A stretch of 32,047 nt of DNA from an uncultured Clostridia bacterium. Its GTDB lineage: Bacteria; Bacillota; Clostridia; Oscillospirales; Butyricicoccaceae. Where the stretch lies: positions 1-32,047 of the forward strand of contig CAJUSB010000026.1 of assembly GCA_910589115.1 (NCBI GenBank). Reading direction: 5' to 3'. The position numbers and the translations under genes are program-made. Shown here in pieces: positions 22,839 to 31,352 of the stretch; the first letter of the stretch is position 1, and each line of letters opens with the position of its first letter. The notes under the pieces were generated by a model. That model searched no databases. It was not told the DNA's origin and saw only the letters and a program-made list of their open reading frames with translations.

Positions 22839-23330
22839 ATGTACAGCATCCGTCTGGAGGGCGATACGCAGGCCGCACTGCGCAGGATTCGCAGCCTGTC
22901 GGAAATCGACCGGCGCGGCATCAATGCAGCACTCGGTCAGGCTGTACGGGAGTCCACGCTGGAGCGCTTTCAGCAGAGCAGAGGCCCGGACGGCAGGCGC
23001 TGGAAAACCTCCATTCGTGCAGCGCAGACCGGTGGTAAGACGCTGATTGACACCGCGCAGCTACGAAACTCCATTCGCGTTTATTCGGACGACAGCGGCT
23101 TTGCAGTCGGCACGAATGCAAAGCACGCAGCCACCCATCAATTTGGCGAGCCGGGACGAACGATCCGCGCTCGCAGGGCAAAAGCGCTGCGGTTTCAGGT
23201 GAACGGGCACTGGGTTACGAAAAAGCAGGTTCGTATTAAAATCCCGGCCCGCCCGTATCTCGGCCTGTCGGAGGATGATATGCAGGAAATAAAAGCAACT
23301 ATTGAGGATTTCATCGAAAGCGGAGGCTAA
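22839..23330 (+). CDS. Phage virion morphogenesis / tail completion protein (gpG/gpS-like)
   Basis: A 163-aa protein of the phage tail completion family. Key segments are ESTLERFQQSRGPDGRRWK, TLIDTAQLRNSI, AVGTNAKHAATHQFGEPG and KIPARPYLGLSEDD, the classic order in Mu gpG and P2 gpS. It helps finish the tail so that it can join the head. It starts 1 nt after gp36 and is followed by the next gene after 3 nt. Confidence 0.85.
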   Translation: MYSIRLEGDTQAALRRIRSLSEIDRRGINAALGQAVRESTLERFQQSRGPDGRRWKTSIRAAQTGGKTLIDTAQLRNSIRVYSDDSGFAVGTNAKHAATHQFGEPGRTIRARRAKALRFQVNGHWVTKKQVRIKIPARPYLGLSEDDMQEIKATIEDFIESGG

Positions 23331-23333
23331 ACC

Positions 23334-23852
23334 ATGCTTTATGCTTTGTGCAAGCAATATCTGATAGACAAGCTGAAAGAAGCAGGTATTAAAACCCGGC
23401 CTTACACCACAAGAAAAGCACTCGAAAAATGTATGGAATCTCACGTCGGTGCGGTGATATTTGAACGCGAGACAAACGTCAGAAACGGCTCCAAAAAAAG
23501 ATTTACAGACCAACAGGGAGCGCAGCACAAACGGCGGAAAGTCCTCGACCGGGATATCACTTTCAGCGTCATTATCGGCGAGTATTCCGATGATGCGGCG
23601 GAAACGATTTTCGAGCGGTTCCTTTCCCTTCTGGATGCTGGACTTTACGTGGACGGTAATTTTGTGAGCATTGATTTTGAAGGTTCCGAGTGGGTTGATG
23701 AAGAGGATTCTATTCTGAAAGCAAAGGTCGCCGTCCAGACAGTAATTACTTTTCATGGCGGCCTGTATCGCGATACAGACTTTGCTCCGCTGCGGCATAT
23801 TGAAGTCAGGGAAATTGAGAAGAACACGAGAAAGGAGCCTGCAAATGGCTAA
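23334..23852 (+). CDS. Phage tail-region protein in the Mu gp37 position
   Basis: 172 aa. I recognise no firm family signature. The position between the tail completion gene and the sheath gene suggests a Mu gp37 or tail-terminator-like role. It has a basic middle (KKRFTDQQGAQHKRRKV) and a regular alpha/beta pattern (ITFSVIIGEYSDD, FERFLSLLDAGLYVDG, KAKVAVQTVITFHGG). Its stop overlaps the next gene by 8 nt, so the two are translationally coupled. Confidence 0.6.
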   Translation: MLYALCKQYLIDKLKEAGIKTRPYTTRKALEKCMESHVGAVIFERETNVRNGSKKRFTDQQGAQHKRRKVLDRDITFSVIIGEYSDDAAETIFERFLSLLDAGLYVDGNFVSIDFEGSEWVDEEDSILKAKVAVQTVITFHGGLYRDTDFAPLRHIEVREIEKNTRKEPANG

Positions 23853-24084
23853 CAAAATGAACAAGCCGGATGCTGCATCCAATATACAGCAAACCGATTC
23901 GCCGCCCCCGGAATTGCTTCCTATTGAGCAGCACCAGGAACAGCTGAAAATCAAAATACCTGTATTTATTGGAGTTTGTGCCGTGAACGGCTGGAAGCCC
24001 GGCAGGGTCATGACCGAAGCAGAATTCCGCCGCGCAGCCGAAGCATTCACAGGTGCACCGATGAACAGAAAGGCGGCGAAATGA
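23845..24084 (+). CDS. Small phage protein in the Mu gp38 position
   Basis: 79 aa, starting at ATG 23845 with AAAGGAG 7-8 nt upstream. It begins with a Pro/Gln-rich flexible stretch and ends with VCAVNGWKPGRVMTEAEFRR. Mu-like prophages commonly carry a short gene of this kind just before the tail sheath gene. Function unknown. Confidence 0.6.
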   Translation: MANKMNKPDAASNIQQTDSPPPELLPIEQHQEQLKIKIPVFIGVCAVNGWKPGRVMTEAEFRRAAEAFTGAPMNRKAAK

Positions 24085-24085
24085 G

Positions 24086-25531
24086 ATGCTTAGAGACGTT
24101 AATACGCATGTTTCAGATGGATTGATGGGATTCACGACTGCAACCGGTGACGGCGTACATATCAAAATTGGTGCGTCCCCCATCGAAGCAGGAACATCCA
24201 TTCTCATTACCGGGGATATGGATGCGGAGAAAATTAAAGCCCGGCTTGGCCTATCCCCTTTGGCTGACGCTGCTATGGATGCAGTGCAAAGCGGCGCTGC
24301 AAAAATCAACTGCATCCCGGTTGCCGCCGCAACGGCTGGCACGGTGAGCGAGATTTCTAAGACAGGTAAAGGCGGCGGTATGCTGACTGTGACCGGCTCC
24401 CCAAACAACGCCTTTTCAGTAATCACAAAAATCACCGCTTCCGGTGAACTGAACACGGCGGCGTTTGCTGTTTCGATTGACGGCGGTTATCGTTTTTTGG
24501 ATGAAATCACGATCCCATTAACCGGAGATTATGAACTTACAGGAACAGGCCTGACCCTTCATTTTGCAGAAAAAACGGACGAAGTTTATCTGAATTCTTT
24601 CACGGTAGATGACACTTTTTCATTCACAACAACTGCGCCAATCATGACAAATAGTGACGTTCTGGCAGCGGTCGATAAACTGAAACAATTCAATCAAGAG
24701 TTCGAGTTTATCCACGTTGTAGGAGAAAGCACGCTGCCGCTCTGGCTGGCGCTCAGCGAAGCCCAAAAGGAACTCTTGACAATATATCATAAACCGGCAT
24801 TTGTCCTTTTAGAGGCGGCATTTCCGACCGAGGACAGTGACGGCAGCGGCGGTATTTACGACTGGGCTGCACAGATGGAAACCGACCGAAAGAAGATCGC
24901 AAATACAGATATCCAAGTGTGCGCCGCATGGGGCCGTATTATCCGGCTGGATGGCCGAACGCAGATTGCCAATCTTGCAGGGCTGGTTTCGGGGAGATAT
25001 GCGAAAGCGCCGGTGCAGGAATCTATCGGCAAAACACGCCCCGAGGCTGGTTATGGATTCTCCGGCGCACGGCTGACCGAGCTGCTTCCGGCAGGCTATA
25101 ACAATTCCGTTATCGAGCTGCTCGACGTTGCCGGATATCTGACTTTCCGCGAGTATGATGGGTTAAGTGATATCTATGTTTATCACGCGAAAATGCTTTG
25201 TCCGGAGGGCAGTGATTATCGGTATGCGGAGGATGTGCGCGTTCGTAATAAGATCATACGTGAAGTACGGAAAAAGGGCCTTTTGCTCAAGAATGACGAT
25301 ATTGACCTTGAGGATATTCAGGGCGAGCTGGAAGCTCGGGCAAAGTTTGTCAGTATTCCGCTTGACCGTATGGTGGAGCAAAAGGAAATCAGTTCTTATA
25401 AAACAGAGGTTTTACCCGGTCACGAAGAAACATTTCTTGACGATGAAACGCTGCGCCTGAAAATCCGCTATTTATCGCGTGGATATATTCGTGAAGTTGA
25501 TATCGATATTGGACGTGCAGCGATTACGTAA
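24086..25531 (+). CDS. Contractile tail sheath protein (DUF2586-like)
   Basis: A 481-aa protein in the place of Mu gpL. It starts MLRDVNTHVSDGLMG and includes KIKARLGLSPLADAAMDAVQ, a beta-rich insertion (about 95-190), then TNSDVLAAVDKLKQFNQEFE. The C-terminal part has AGYLTFREYDGLSDIYVYHA and EDVRVRNKIIREVRKKGLL, the arrangement in sheath-like DUF2586 proteins. It is followed by the tube gene, as in other contractile tails. The reading frame is intact. It starts 1 nt after the preceding stop. Confidence 0.78.
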   Translation: MLRDVNTHVSDGLMGFTTATGDGVHIKIGASPIEAGTSILITGDMDAEKIKARLGLSPLADAAMDAVQSGAAKINCIPVAAATAGTVSEISKTGKGGGMLTVTGSPNNAFSVITKITASGELNTAAFAVSIDGGYRFLDEITIPLTGDYELTGTGLTLHFAEKTDEVYLNSFTVDDTFSFTTTAPIMTNSDVLAAVDKLKQFNQEFEFIHVVGESTLPLWLALSEAQKELLTIYHKPAFVLLEAAFPTEDSDGSGGIYDWAAQMETDRKKIANTDIQVCAAWGRIIRLDGRTQIANLAGLVSGRYAKAPVQESIGKTRPEAGYGFSGARLTELLPAGYNNSVIELLDVAGYLTFREYDGLSDIYVYHAKMLCPEGSDYRYAEDVRVRNKIIREVRKKGLLLKNDDIDLEDIQGELEARAKFVSIPLDRMVEQKEISSYKTEVLPGHEETFLDDETLRLKIRYLSRGYIREVDIDIGRAAIT

Positions 25532-25549
25532 TGAAAGGAGGCTGAAGTT

Positions 25550-26002
25550 ATGGCATTTGAAGGAAATCCCCTTATCGTGAATGGTAAATGTTATGACTGG
25601 GGCGATGTAGACGTTAAAATCCCCGGAATGCCCTTCGAGCCGCAGGAAATCAGCTACGATGACGAACTGGAAAAAGAAGAGGTTTACGGTTACGGCCACA
25701 GGCCACGCGGTTACGGTCGCGGCAATTATAAATCCTCTGGCAAGATCAGTATGCTGCGGGATGATTATCAGGCACTGCTGCAATATTGCAGGGCAAACGG
25801 CATTAAATTTTATGCATTGGAAATCCCTTCCATGGTGGTATCCTATGCCAATAACGGAGCGGCTATTGTGCAGGATGAGCTGAAAAAGGTACACTTTACA
25901 AAGCGTTCCCATAAAGCCGCACAGGGCGATAAAAGCCTTAAAGTCGATATTGATATAATGATTGTCGGCGGCATTATTGAGGATGGCGTAGAGCCGATTT
26001 AG
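25550..26002 (+). CDS. Phage tail tube protein
   Basis: A 150-aa protein directly after the sheath gene, in the place of Mu gpM. The pattern is that of a tail tube: a beta-rich start (GNPLIVNGKCYDWGDVDVKI), a loop rich in Gly, Arg and Tyr (YGYGHRPRGYGRGNY), then GKISMLRDDYQALLQYC and a final beta region. AAAGGAGG lies upstream. Intact. Confidence 0.72.
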   Translation: MAFEGNPLIVNGKCYDWGDVDVKIPGMPFEPQEISYDDELEKEEVYGYGHRPRGYGRGNYKSSGKISMLRDDYQALLQYCRANGIKFYALEIPSMVVSYANNGAAIVQDELKKVHFTKRSHKAAQGDKSLKVDIDIMIVGGIIEDGVEPI

Positions 26003-26035
26003 GGACAAGATAAATGAGAATTTGGAGGTTCTAAA

Positions 26036-26386
26036 ATGGATGAAAAGAATGTAATCGTTCCCAATGGCGAGGACGTACTGAAAGCAAAATACGGCAAGGT
26101 TTACCGCGTGGGTATGACCATTCCCGACGATGATGAAAGCGAAAGAGAATTTACTTATCATTTTAAGAGGCCCAGCGTGGCGAGCTATGACCGTTATATC
26201 GCGAGTGCGGCAAAGGCTGGAATGGTCAAGGCGAGCCGGACGTTTATGCTGGATGCGGTTGTCGAGGAAGACCGAGAACGCCTGATTGCTGACATGGAAG
26301 AATACCCCGGCGTCAGCCTTACGATAGGTGATAAGTTGACTGAACTTCTCGGCCTGACCAAGACTGTAAATTTGAAACGGCTCTGA
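26036..26386 (+). CDS. Tail assembly chaperone, zero-frame product
   Basis: A 116-aa protein located between the tube and tape-measure genes, where Mu gp41 lies. It is acidic, with YHFKRPSVASYDRYIASAAK and ITIGDKL-like C-terminal sequence (SLTIGDKLTELLGLTK). TTGGAGG precedes the start. Its last codons contain a slippery heptamer that allows production of a longer form ending at 26601. Confidence 0.75.
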   Translation: MDEKNVIVPNGEDVLKAKYGKVYRVGMTIPDDDESEREFTYHFKRPSVASYDRYIASAAKAGMVKASRTFMLDAVVEEDRERLIADMEEYPGVSLTIGDKLTELLGLTKTVNLKRL

Positions 26387-26601
26387 GGGGCCGGGTCGCG
26401 GAACTGCGGGAAAGCGTCATAGAATATGGACTTTTAGAGATCTACCGTTTTCTCCCTCCGCCCCTCTTGGAGCACTTTGACCCGGAGACAATCAGTGACT
26501 TTAATGAGTTTCTTGATTACGTAGCAAAGGCACGGATTGTGCAGGAATTGGAAGAAAATTTAATTGCACGGGCAATTTCCAAGCTGTTTTCAGACGAATA
26601 A
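26036..26601 (+). CDS. Tail assembly chaperone, -1 frameshift fusion product
   Basis: After a -1 slip at AAATTTG (26368-26374), reading continues as ETALRGRVAELRESVIEYGL, then LEIYRFLPPPLLEHFDPETI, and ends with RAISKLFSDE at the TAA at 26599-26601. The fusion would be 188 aa (113 zero-frame codons plus 75). The extension has no start codon or ribosome binding site of its own that I can see, yet is open and protein-like. Mu gp41 and the lambda G/GT pair use the same device. Confidence 0.75.
26368..26393 (+). promoter_or_regulatory. Programmed -1 ribosomal frameshift site
   Basis: The heptamer A AAT TTG (26368-26374) is in the exact X XXY YYZ phase of the chaperone frame, four codons before its stop at 26384-26386. 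A stem CGGCTC / GGGCCG (26378-26383 / 26388-26393, one G-T pair, 4-nt loop) starts 3 nt downstream and could stimulate slippage. Confidence 0.75.
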
Positions 26602-26622
26602 CGTACGGGAGGTGAAACGCAT

Positions 26623-29601
26623 GTGAGCCTTGAATCTGTTTTCAAATTGTCGCTTATCATGAACATGATCGACAACCTTTACGGCCCGATGGCAAATATT
26701 TCGTCACGCGTTGGTGAAAGTGTTTCCCGGCTGGATGCGCTGAGCGCACGCTTCGGCGGCATGGCGAAAACAGGCGCGGCAATGACTGCAATGGGAAGCC
26801 AGATCGCCGATGCTGCACTCGCCCCAGTCACAGCCACTTTCGAGACGCAGCGGGCGCTTGGCGAGCTGTCTTCCCTCGGCGTGCAGGATTTAGATGCACT
26901 TGAAACTGCTGCCCGCAGCTTCTCCGACCAGTGGAGCGGTACGTCAAAAGCCGATTTTATAAGTGCGGCTTATGATATCAAAAGCGGTATCTCTTCCCTG
27001 AGTGATGAGGGCGTTGCAGAGTTCACCAGTCTTGCCGCCCTGACTGCTAAGGCAACCAAGGCAACAGCGGGTGAAATGACTTCACTTTTTGCCACTGGTT
27101 ACGGTATCTATAAAGGGTATTATAGCGACCTGAGTAATATCGAATTTGGCGAAATGTTTTCGGCAGGAATCTCTGAAAGCGTGCGAGCATTTAAGACCAG
27201 CGGTTCAGGCATGGCGCAGGGCATCCAGACGCTCGGTGCGTCAGCCACGACCGCAAACGTACCTTTAGAGGAACAGCTCGCCATATTGGGTATGCTGCAA
27301 GCAACAATGAGCGGTTCGGAGGCTGGCACGAAATATAAAGCCTTCCTCCGTTCGGCAGCGAAGGGCGGCGAGGCTTTAGGCCTTTCCTTCCTTGACGCAA
27401 ATAATCAGCTTTTGTCCATGCCGGAAATCCTGGAAAAGCTGAGGGGAAAGTTCGGCGAGACCATGGACGCCGCCGAAAAAATGCAGCTGCAAACGGCTTT
27501 TGGAGATACGGAAGCAGTCGCTTTAATTGACCTAATGTATTCCAAAACCGGGGACTTACAAGATAACATTTTGAATCTTTACGATGCAATGGGACAGGGC
27601 ACCGGCGTTGCAGAAAAGATGGCAAGCGCAATGCAGGAAACCGAACCGGAACGGTTTGAACGGCTGCAACAACGCATTCATAATGTGGCTGAATCGATAG
27701 GCGGTTCCATGCTGCCTGCGATTAACGATTTTCTAAGTTTGGGAGAGCAGGTGCTGTCAAAGGTTGGCGCTTGGATTGAGGGGAATCAGGAGCTTGTCCG
27801 TGTAATTATGATGATTGTGCTGGGCATCGGCGGCTTCCTTACGATTGGCGGTGCAGCACTTACCGTGATCGGCGGCATTGGGCTTGCGTTTACTAGGGCC
27901 GCCGCGCTCGGAAAGAACTTTGTTTCCGCAATCAAAGGGATACCTAAAACACTGTCAACAATACGGACTTTTGCCGTGAGTGCTGGAGGCGCAGTCAGAA
28001 CCGCATTCAACGCAATCCGTTCAGGCGGCAGCGTGGCGATATCGGCCATACAGAGCATTGCAGGGCCGTTTGCCAGCGCGGTCGGCGGCATGGTTTCAAG
28101 TCTTGGCTCACTTGCCGGAGCGCTTCTGGCGAACCCGGTTACATGGGTTGTTATCGGCATCGTTGCAGTAATTTCCGCATTGGTTCTTTTGTGGAATAAA
28201 TGCGAGTGGTTTCGTGATGGTGTGACTGCACTGGCTGGTGCCGTCAAAGAGAAAATCAGTGCAGCAATTGACTTTATAAAGGGTATTTTTGGTGCAATCG
28301 GCAGTTGGTTTGGTTCAGCGCTGGAATCCGCAAAAGCGGTAGTTTCCGAAAAACTGAACAACATCCGGACGACCTTTGAAAGCAATGGCGGCGGCATCCG
28401 TGGTGCGGCTGCGGTTGCGATTGAAAGCGTAAAGAACATATTCAGCACAGGTTTTAGTTTCCTTGACAATCTGACAGGCGGCAGGCTGTCCGCAATCCGG
28501 GACAAGTTTTCTGAGAAATTGGCTCCGATTTCCGGCATGGTCGGTGCGGTTATGGATGCGGCAAAAACAACGGTCTCCCAGCAGCTTGACAGCATCCGCA
28601 CCGCTTTTGAAAGCAACGGCGGAGGGCTTCGCGGAACAGCAGCAGCGGCCCTTGAAAGCGTGAAAGCGGTATTCACTTCCGGCTTTATTTTCCTTGATAA
28701 TCTGACAGACGGTAAACTAGCCGCGATCCGAGACAGGTTTTCTGAAAAATTGACGGCAGCGGGCAATGCGGTCAGCTCGGCGCTGGAATCGGTTCAGGCA
28801 GTTGTTTCCGAAAAGCTGAACCATATCCAGATGGTTTACCAGAGCCACGGCGGCGGGCTTCAAGGTGCGGCGGCGGCAGCAATCGAGGGTGTGAAAAACA
28901 TTTACAGTATGGGCTTTTCTGCGCTGGATGCTGCCACGGGCGGCAGGCTTTCCGAAATTCGGAATAAATTCTCGTCCGCAATGAGTGGGATTGTGCAGGG
29001 TGTCCGGCAAGGCTTTACGAATGTACGGACAGCGTTTTCAGTTGGTCTCAATAATATCCGCAATATGATTTCCGGAGCTGTAAACTGGTTTTTCCAGTCT
29101 GGCCAGCGGGTGGTGACAACCTTTGCAAATGGTATCCGTTCTGCCTTTGGGACTGCGGTTTCAGCGGTAAAAGGCGGCTTGCAAAATATTTGCAATATGC
29201 TTCCCTTTTCTGATGCAAAGGAAGGGCCGCTTTCAACCTTAACACTTTCCGGGCAGCGCACTATGACGACCTATGCACACGGCCTGACGCTGGCGCAGAA
29301 TGCTCCGGCGGAAGCAATAGAGCAAGGACTTACGCGAACACGCGCTGCATTGACTCGTGAGGAGCCCAAAAAAATCAGTATCCGAAATTTCGATAATGTA
29401 CAGTCTGGTGAAGACTCCAACAACGGCGAAAACAGCAGTAAAAATGTAATTATTCAGAAGCTGCTTTTGCAGGTTGATCTAAAGAAAATTAAGGATTTGC
29501 AGCTGCTGTTAAATCTTTTGAAGGATGTCGAAGACTATGCCAGCAGCAACGGCGAAATGGGGCCGGACGATGATCCCGATGCTGCATTTGCCTTAGCATA
29601 A
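26623..29601 (+). CDS. Tail tape measure protein
   Basis: A 992-aa protein that sets tail length. The start is GTG 26623, with GGGAGGTGA about 10 nt upstream; the overlapping ATG at 26621 hits an immediate stop. The N-terminal part (about 60-350) is a TP901-type tape-measure core (AAYDIKSGISSLSDEGV, GTKYKAFLRSAAKGG). Two hydrophobic segments follow, at about 390-425 (IMMIVLGIGGFLTIGGAALT) and about 500-525 (VTWVVIGIVAVISALVLLW). Residues 566-796 are three 77-residue tandem repeats. The C-terminal part carries MLPFSDAKEGPLSTLTLSG, a motif common near the end of such proteins. The frame is intact. Confidence 0.9.
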   Translation: MSLESVFKLSLIMNMIDNLYGPMANISSRVGESVSRLDALSARFGGMAKTGAAMTAMGSQIADAALAPVTATFETQRALGELSSLGVQDLDALETAARSFSDQWSGTSKADFISAAYDIKSGISSLSDEGVAEFTSLAALTAKATKATAGEMTSLFATGYGIYKGYYSDLSNIEFGEMFSAGISESVRAFKTSGSGMAQGIQTLGASATTANVPLEEQLAILGMLQATMSGSEAGTKYKAFLRSAAKGGEALGLSFLDANNQLLSMPEILEKLRGKFGETMDAAEKMQLQTAFGDTEAVALIDLMYSKTGDLQDNILNLYDAMGQGTGVAEKMASAMQETEPERFERLQQRIHNVAESIGGSMLPAINDFLSLGEQVLSKVGAWIEGNQELVRVIMMIVLGIGGFLTIGGAALTVIGGIGLAFTRAAALGKNFVSAIKGIPKTLSTIRTFAVSAGGAVRTAFNAIRSGGSVAISAIQSIAGPFASAVGGMVSSLGSLAGALLANPVTWVVIGIVAVISALVLLWNKCEWFRDGVTALAGAVKEKISAAIDFIKGIFGAIGSWFGSALESAKAVVSEKLNNIRTTFESNGGGIRGAAAVAIESVKNIFSTGFSFLDNLTGGRLSAIRDKFSEKLAPISGMVGAVMDAAKTTVSQQLDSIRTAFESNGGGLRGTAAAALESVKAVFTSGFIFLDNLTDGKLAAIRDRFSEKLTAAGNAVSSALESVQAVVSEKLNHIQMVYQSHGGGLQGAAAAAIEGVKNIYSMGFSALDAATGGRLSEIRNKFSSAMSGIVQGVRQGFTNVRTAFSVGLNNIRNMISGAVNWFFQSGQRVVTTFANGIRSAFGTAVSAVKGGLQNICNMLPFSDAKEGPLSTLTLSGQRTMTTYAHGLTLAQNAPAEAIEQGLTRTRAALTREEPKKISIRNFDNVQSGEDSNNGENSSKNVIIQKLLLQVDLKKIKDLQLLLNLLKDVEDYASSNGEMGPDDDPDAAFALA
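28318..29010 (+). repeat. Three 231-bp in-frame repeats within the tape measure gene
   Basis: The units are 28318-28548, 28549-28779 and 28780-29010, each exactly 77 codons. Each contains a VVSEKLNNIRTTFESNGGG-like block, an AAAIESVKNIF-like helix, FLDNLTGGRL and IRDKFSEKL. The units have diverged (the third has QSHGGG and LDAATGGRL) but keep length exactly, which points to old duplications. Confidence 0.85.
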
Positions 29602-29613
29602 AGGAGGACGGCA

Positions 29614-30210
29614 ATGATTTACGTTGAAGATGAACGAATCAAATTAAACGGGGTCGTCCTCCCGGGGCTTGTGAAAAGTATTGAAGTTACTGAAACCGCA
29701 AAAGTTGACGAGCAGGAAGTCGAGGGCAGCGCGGTCAAGCCCAAACAGGCCACCGGCTATGAAGACGCAAAGGTCAATATTGAACTGATTATTGACGACA
29801 CGCAGACGCAAACCCGCTACGAACGATATGCCGTGCTGCGGGCGATCTTCCGGTCATCCGGGCAGACTGTCCCGCAGCCCATTCCAATTATCAGCGAGGA
29901 TACAGCGGCGCATGGTATTGAAAAGGTGATTTTCAAGAAGCTCACACATAAGGGTGAAAATAAAAAATCACAGCTTTCAGTAAACATTGAATTATGGGAG
30001 TATATTCCGCAGACGATTACGGCAGTTTCTGCTTCCTCGGCTGCTGCATCAAAGAAATCCGGCAGCGAAACGACAGATTCGTCCGACACACAAAGCACCC
30101 TAACCCCTGACTATCAAAAGTATCTGGAAACAAAACGCGGGAAATCGCCTGCTGTAGATGATGCAAAAAGTAAGGCGGCACTTGAAACAGTTGCAAAAAT
30201 GCCATTTTAG
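29614..30210 (+). CDS. Phage tail/baseplate protein in the Mu gp43 position
   Basis: 198 aa, with AAGGAGG before the ATG. The first 130 residues look like a compact beta-rich domain (MIYVEDERIKLNGVVLPGLV, VNIELIIDDTQTQTRYERY, SQLSVNIELWEYIP). The rest is a Ser/Thr/Lys-rich, probably flexible tail ending ALETVAKMPF. It sits between the tape measure and hub genes, so it is likely part of the tail tip or baseplate. I recognise no family with certainty. Confidence 0.6.
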   Translation: MIYVEDERIKLNGVVLPGLVKSIEVTETAKVDEQEVEGSAVKPKQATGYEDAKVNIELIIDDTQTQTRYERYAVLRAIFRSSGQTVPQPIPIISEDTAAHGIEKVIFKKLTHKGENKKSQLSVNIELWEYIPQTITAVSASSAAASKKSGSETTDSSDTQSTLTPDYQKYLETKRGKSPAVDDAKSKAALETVAKMPF

Positions 30211-30222
30211 GAGGTGTTTTCC

Positions 30223-30978
30223 CTGAATACGACAGAGCTTTATTATCCGCAGGTCATGGCCCATGTAGGGCCGTACAGCTTTACACAAGGGATTGAGGTA
30301 GAAATCCACTCGGCAAAAACATCATATTTTGACTGGGCAAAAATCCGCTTTACCAAGCAGTATAAGCCGAAAATCAGCCTGAATCCCCAGTCCCCCTGTT
30401 TGATTGAAATGGGCTATAACGACGTGCTGAATGAGGTCTTTACCGGCTATGCCGTCAGGCCGTATGACGGAGGTACTTATGCCGATGAAATCACGCTGAA
30501 AGATGAAATGATGCTTCTTGAAATCACGATTATAAATGATACTTTCATGGATACCACACCGCAGGAAATGATTTCATTTTTTCTTGCAAAAGCAGGAGTT
30601 TCTAAAGCGAAGCTGTCTGGCAGGCATTACCCGATGCGCCGTTTGGTTTCCATCCGAAAGCAAAGCGCCCGGCAGGCGATAGACACAGTAAATGCCGCAT
30701 GGAATATCCGGGTTCCGTTCTTCTTTTCGGGCGGTGTGTTCTATTGGGATGAGAAGCCGGAACAATCAAAGGTTTATACTTTTGAATACGGCGTAAACAT
30801 TATCAGATTAAGCCGGGCAGGCGGTGTGTGGGAGCTTGAAACGGTTTCCGCTCCCTTCGTAAAGCACTCGCATAAAATCAATGTAATTCATCCGCGTATC
30901 AATGGCGAATTTGAAGTTACAAAAGTTGTTTCCACTACAAATGAATCCGGGTTTATCCGTACATATATTTATTTCTAA
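30223..30978 (+). CDS. Baseplate hub protein (gp44/gpD-like)
   Basis: About 251 aa. The segments ARPYDGGTYADEITLKDE-like (here VRPYDGGTYADEITLKDE), DTTPQEMISFFLAKAGVS and RQAIDTVNAAWNIRVPFFF fit tail hub proteins of the late control D / Mu gpP group. The start is unusual. AGGAGG (30209-30214) is optimally placed, 8 nt before a CTG at 30223 giving LNTTELYYPQVM. The GTG at 30214 overlaps the ribosome binding site, and the first ATG in frame is at 30256. CTG initiation is therefore proposed but unproven. Confidence 0.68.
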   Translation: MNTTELYYPQVMAHVGPYSFTQGIEVEIHSAKTSYFDWAKIRFTKQYKPKISLNPQSPCLIEMGYNDVLNEVFTGYAVRPYDGGTYADEITLKDEMMLLEITIINDTFMDTTPQEMISFFLAKAGVSKAKLSGRHYPMRRLVSIRKQSARQAIDTVNAAWNIRVPFFFSGGVFYWDEKPEQSKVYTFEYGVNIIRLSRAGGVWELETVSAPFVKHSHKINVIHPRINGEFEVTKVVSTTNESGFIRTYIYF

Positions 30979-30992
30979 AGGAGGAGCTTTTC

Positions 30993-31352
30993 ATGCTGCC
31001 GGAAATGATAAAATCTGTTGTAAAGAAACTGTTTGCAGAAGATTATCCGCATCTGAAACTCCCGGCAATCATTTATACCAAAGTCAGTGCAGCCCGGAAA
31101 CTGGATGCTTTTGAATGGCATGAGCTGGTGATTTACAACGATGAAAGCGGCGGCAGCTATCGGGCGCATATCAAAGCGAACTGGTATGAATATACGCTGA
31201 CTGTACTTGACCGATTCGGCAATATTGATTCAGCGTTCCCAGTGCTGCCGCAAATCAGATCCCGAAGGCAATTTAAGACGGGCAGTATCGTTGCGGTTGT
31301 CCTGCCGTATGGTGAGCTTATTCCTTCCATTATTGGTGAGGTGCGGCTATGA
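30993..31352 (+). CDS. Small baseplate protein, possibly OB-fold
   Basis: 119 aa, AAAGGAGG upstream. The C-terminal stretch FKTGSIVAVVLPYGELIPSI suggests an OB-like beta-barrel as in Mu gp45 or P2 gpV spike proteins, but it is shorter than those and lacks an obvious spike. The position between the hub and the gp25-like gene supports a baseplate role. Its stop overlaps the next start (ATGA at 31349-31352). Confidence 0.6.
   Translation: MLPEMIKSVVKKLFAEDYPHLKLPAIIYTKVSAARKLDAFEWHELVIYNDESGGSYRAHIKANWYEYTLTVLDRFGNIDSAFPVLPQIRSRRQFKTGSIVAVVLPYGELIPSIIGEVRL

Noticed and set aside
23061..24050. A 329-codon - strand frame across three phage genes
   Set aside because: The + strand carries well-supported genes with ribosome binding sites; the antisense frame has none.
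27786..28766. A 326-codon - strand frame within the tape measure gene
   Set aside because: It is antisense to repetitive, helix-rich tape measure sequence and mirrors its repeats.
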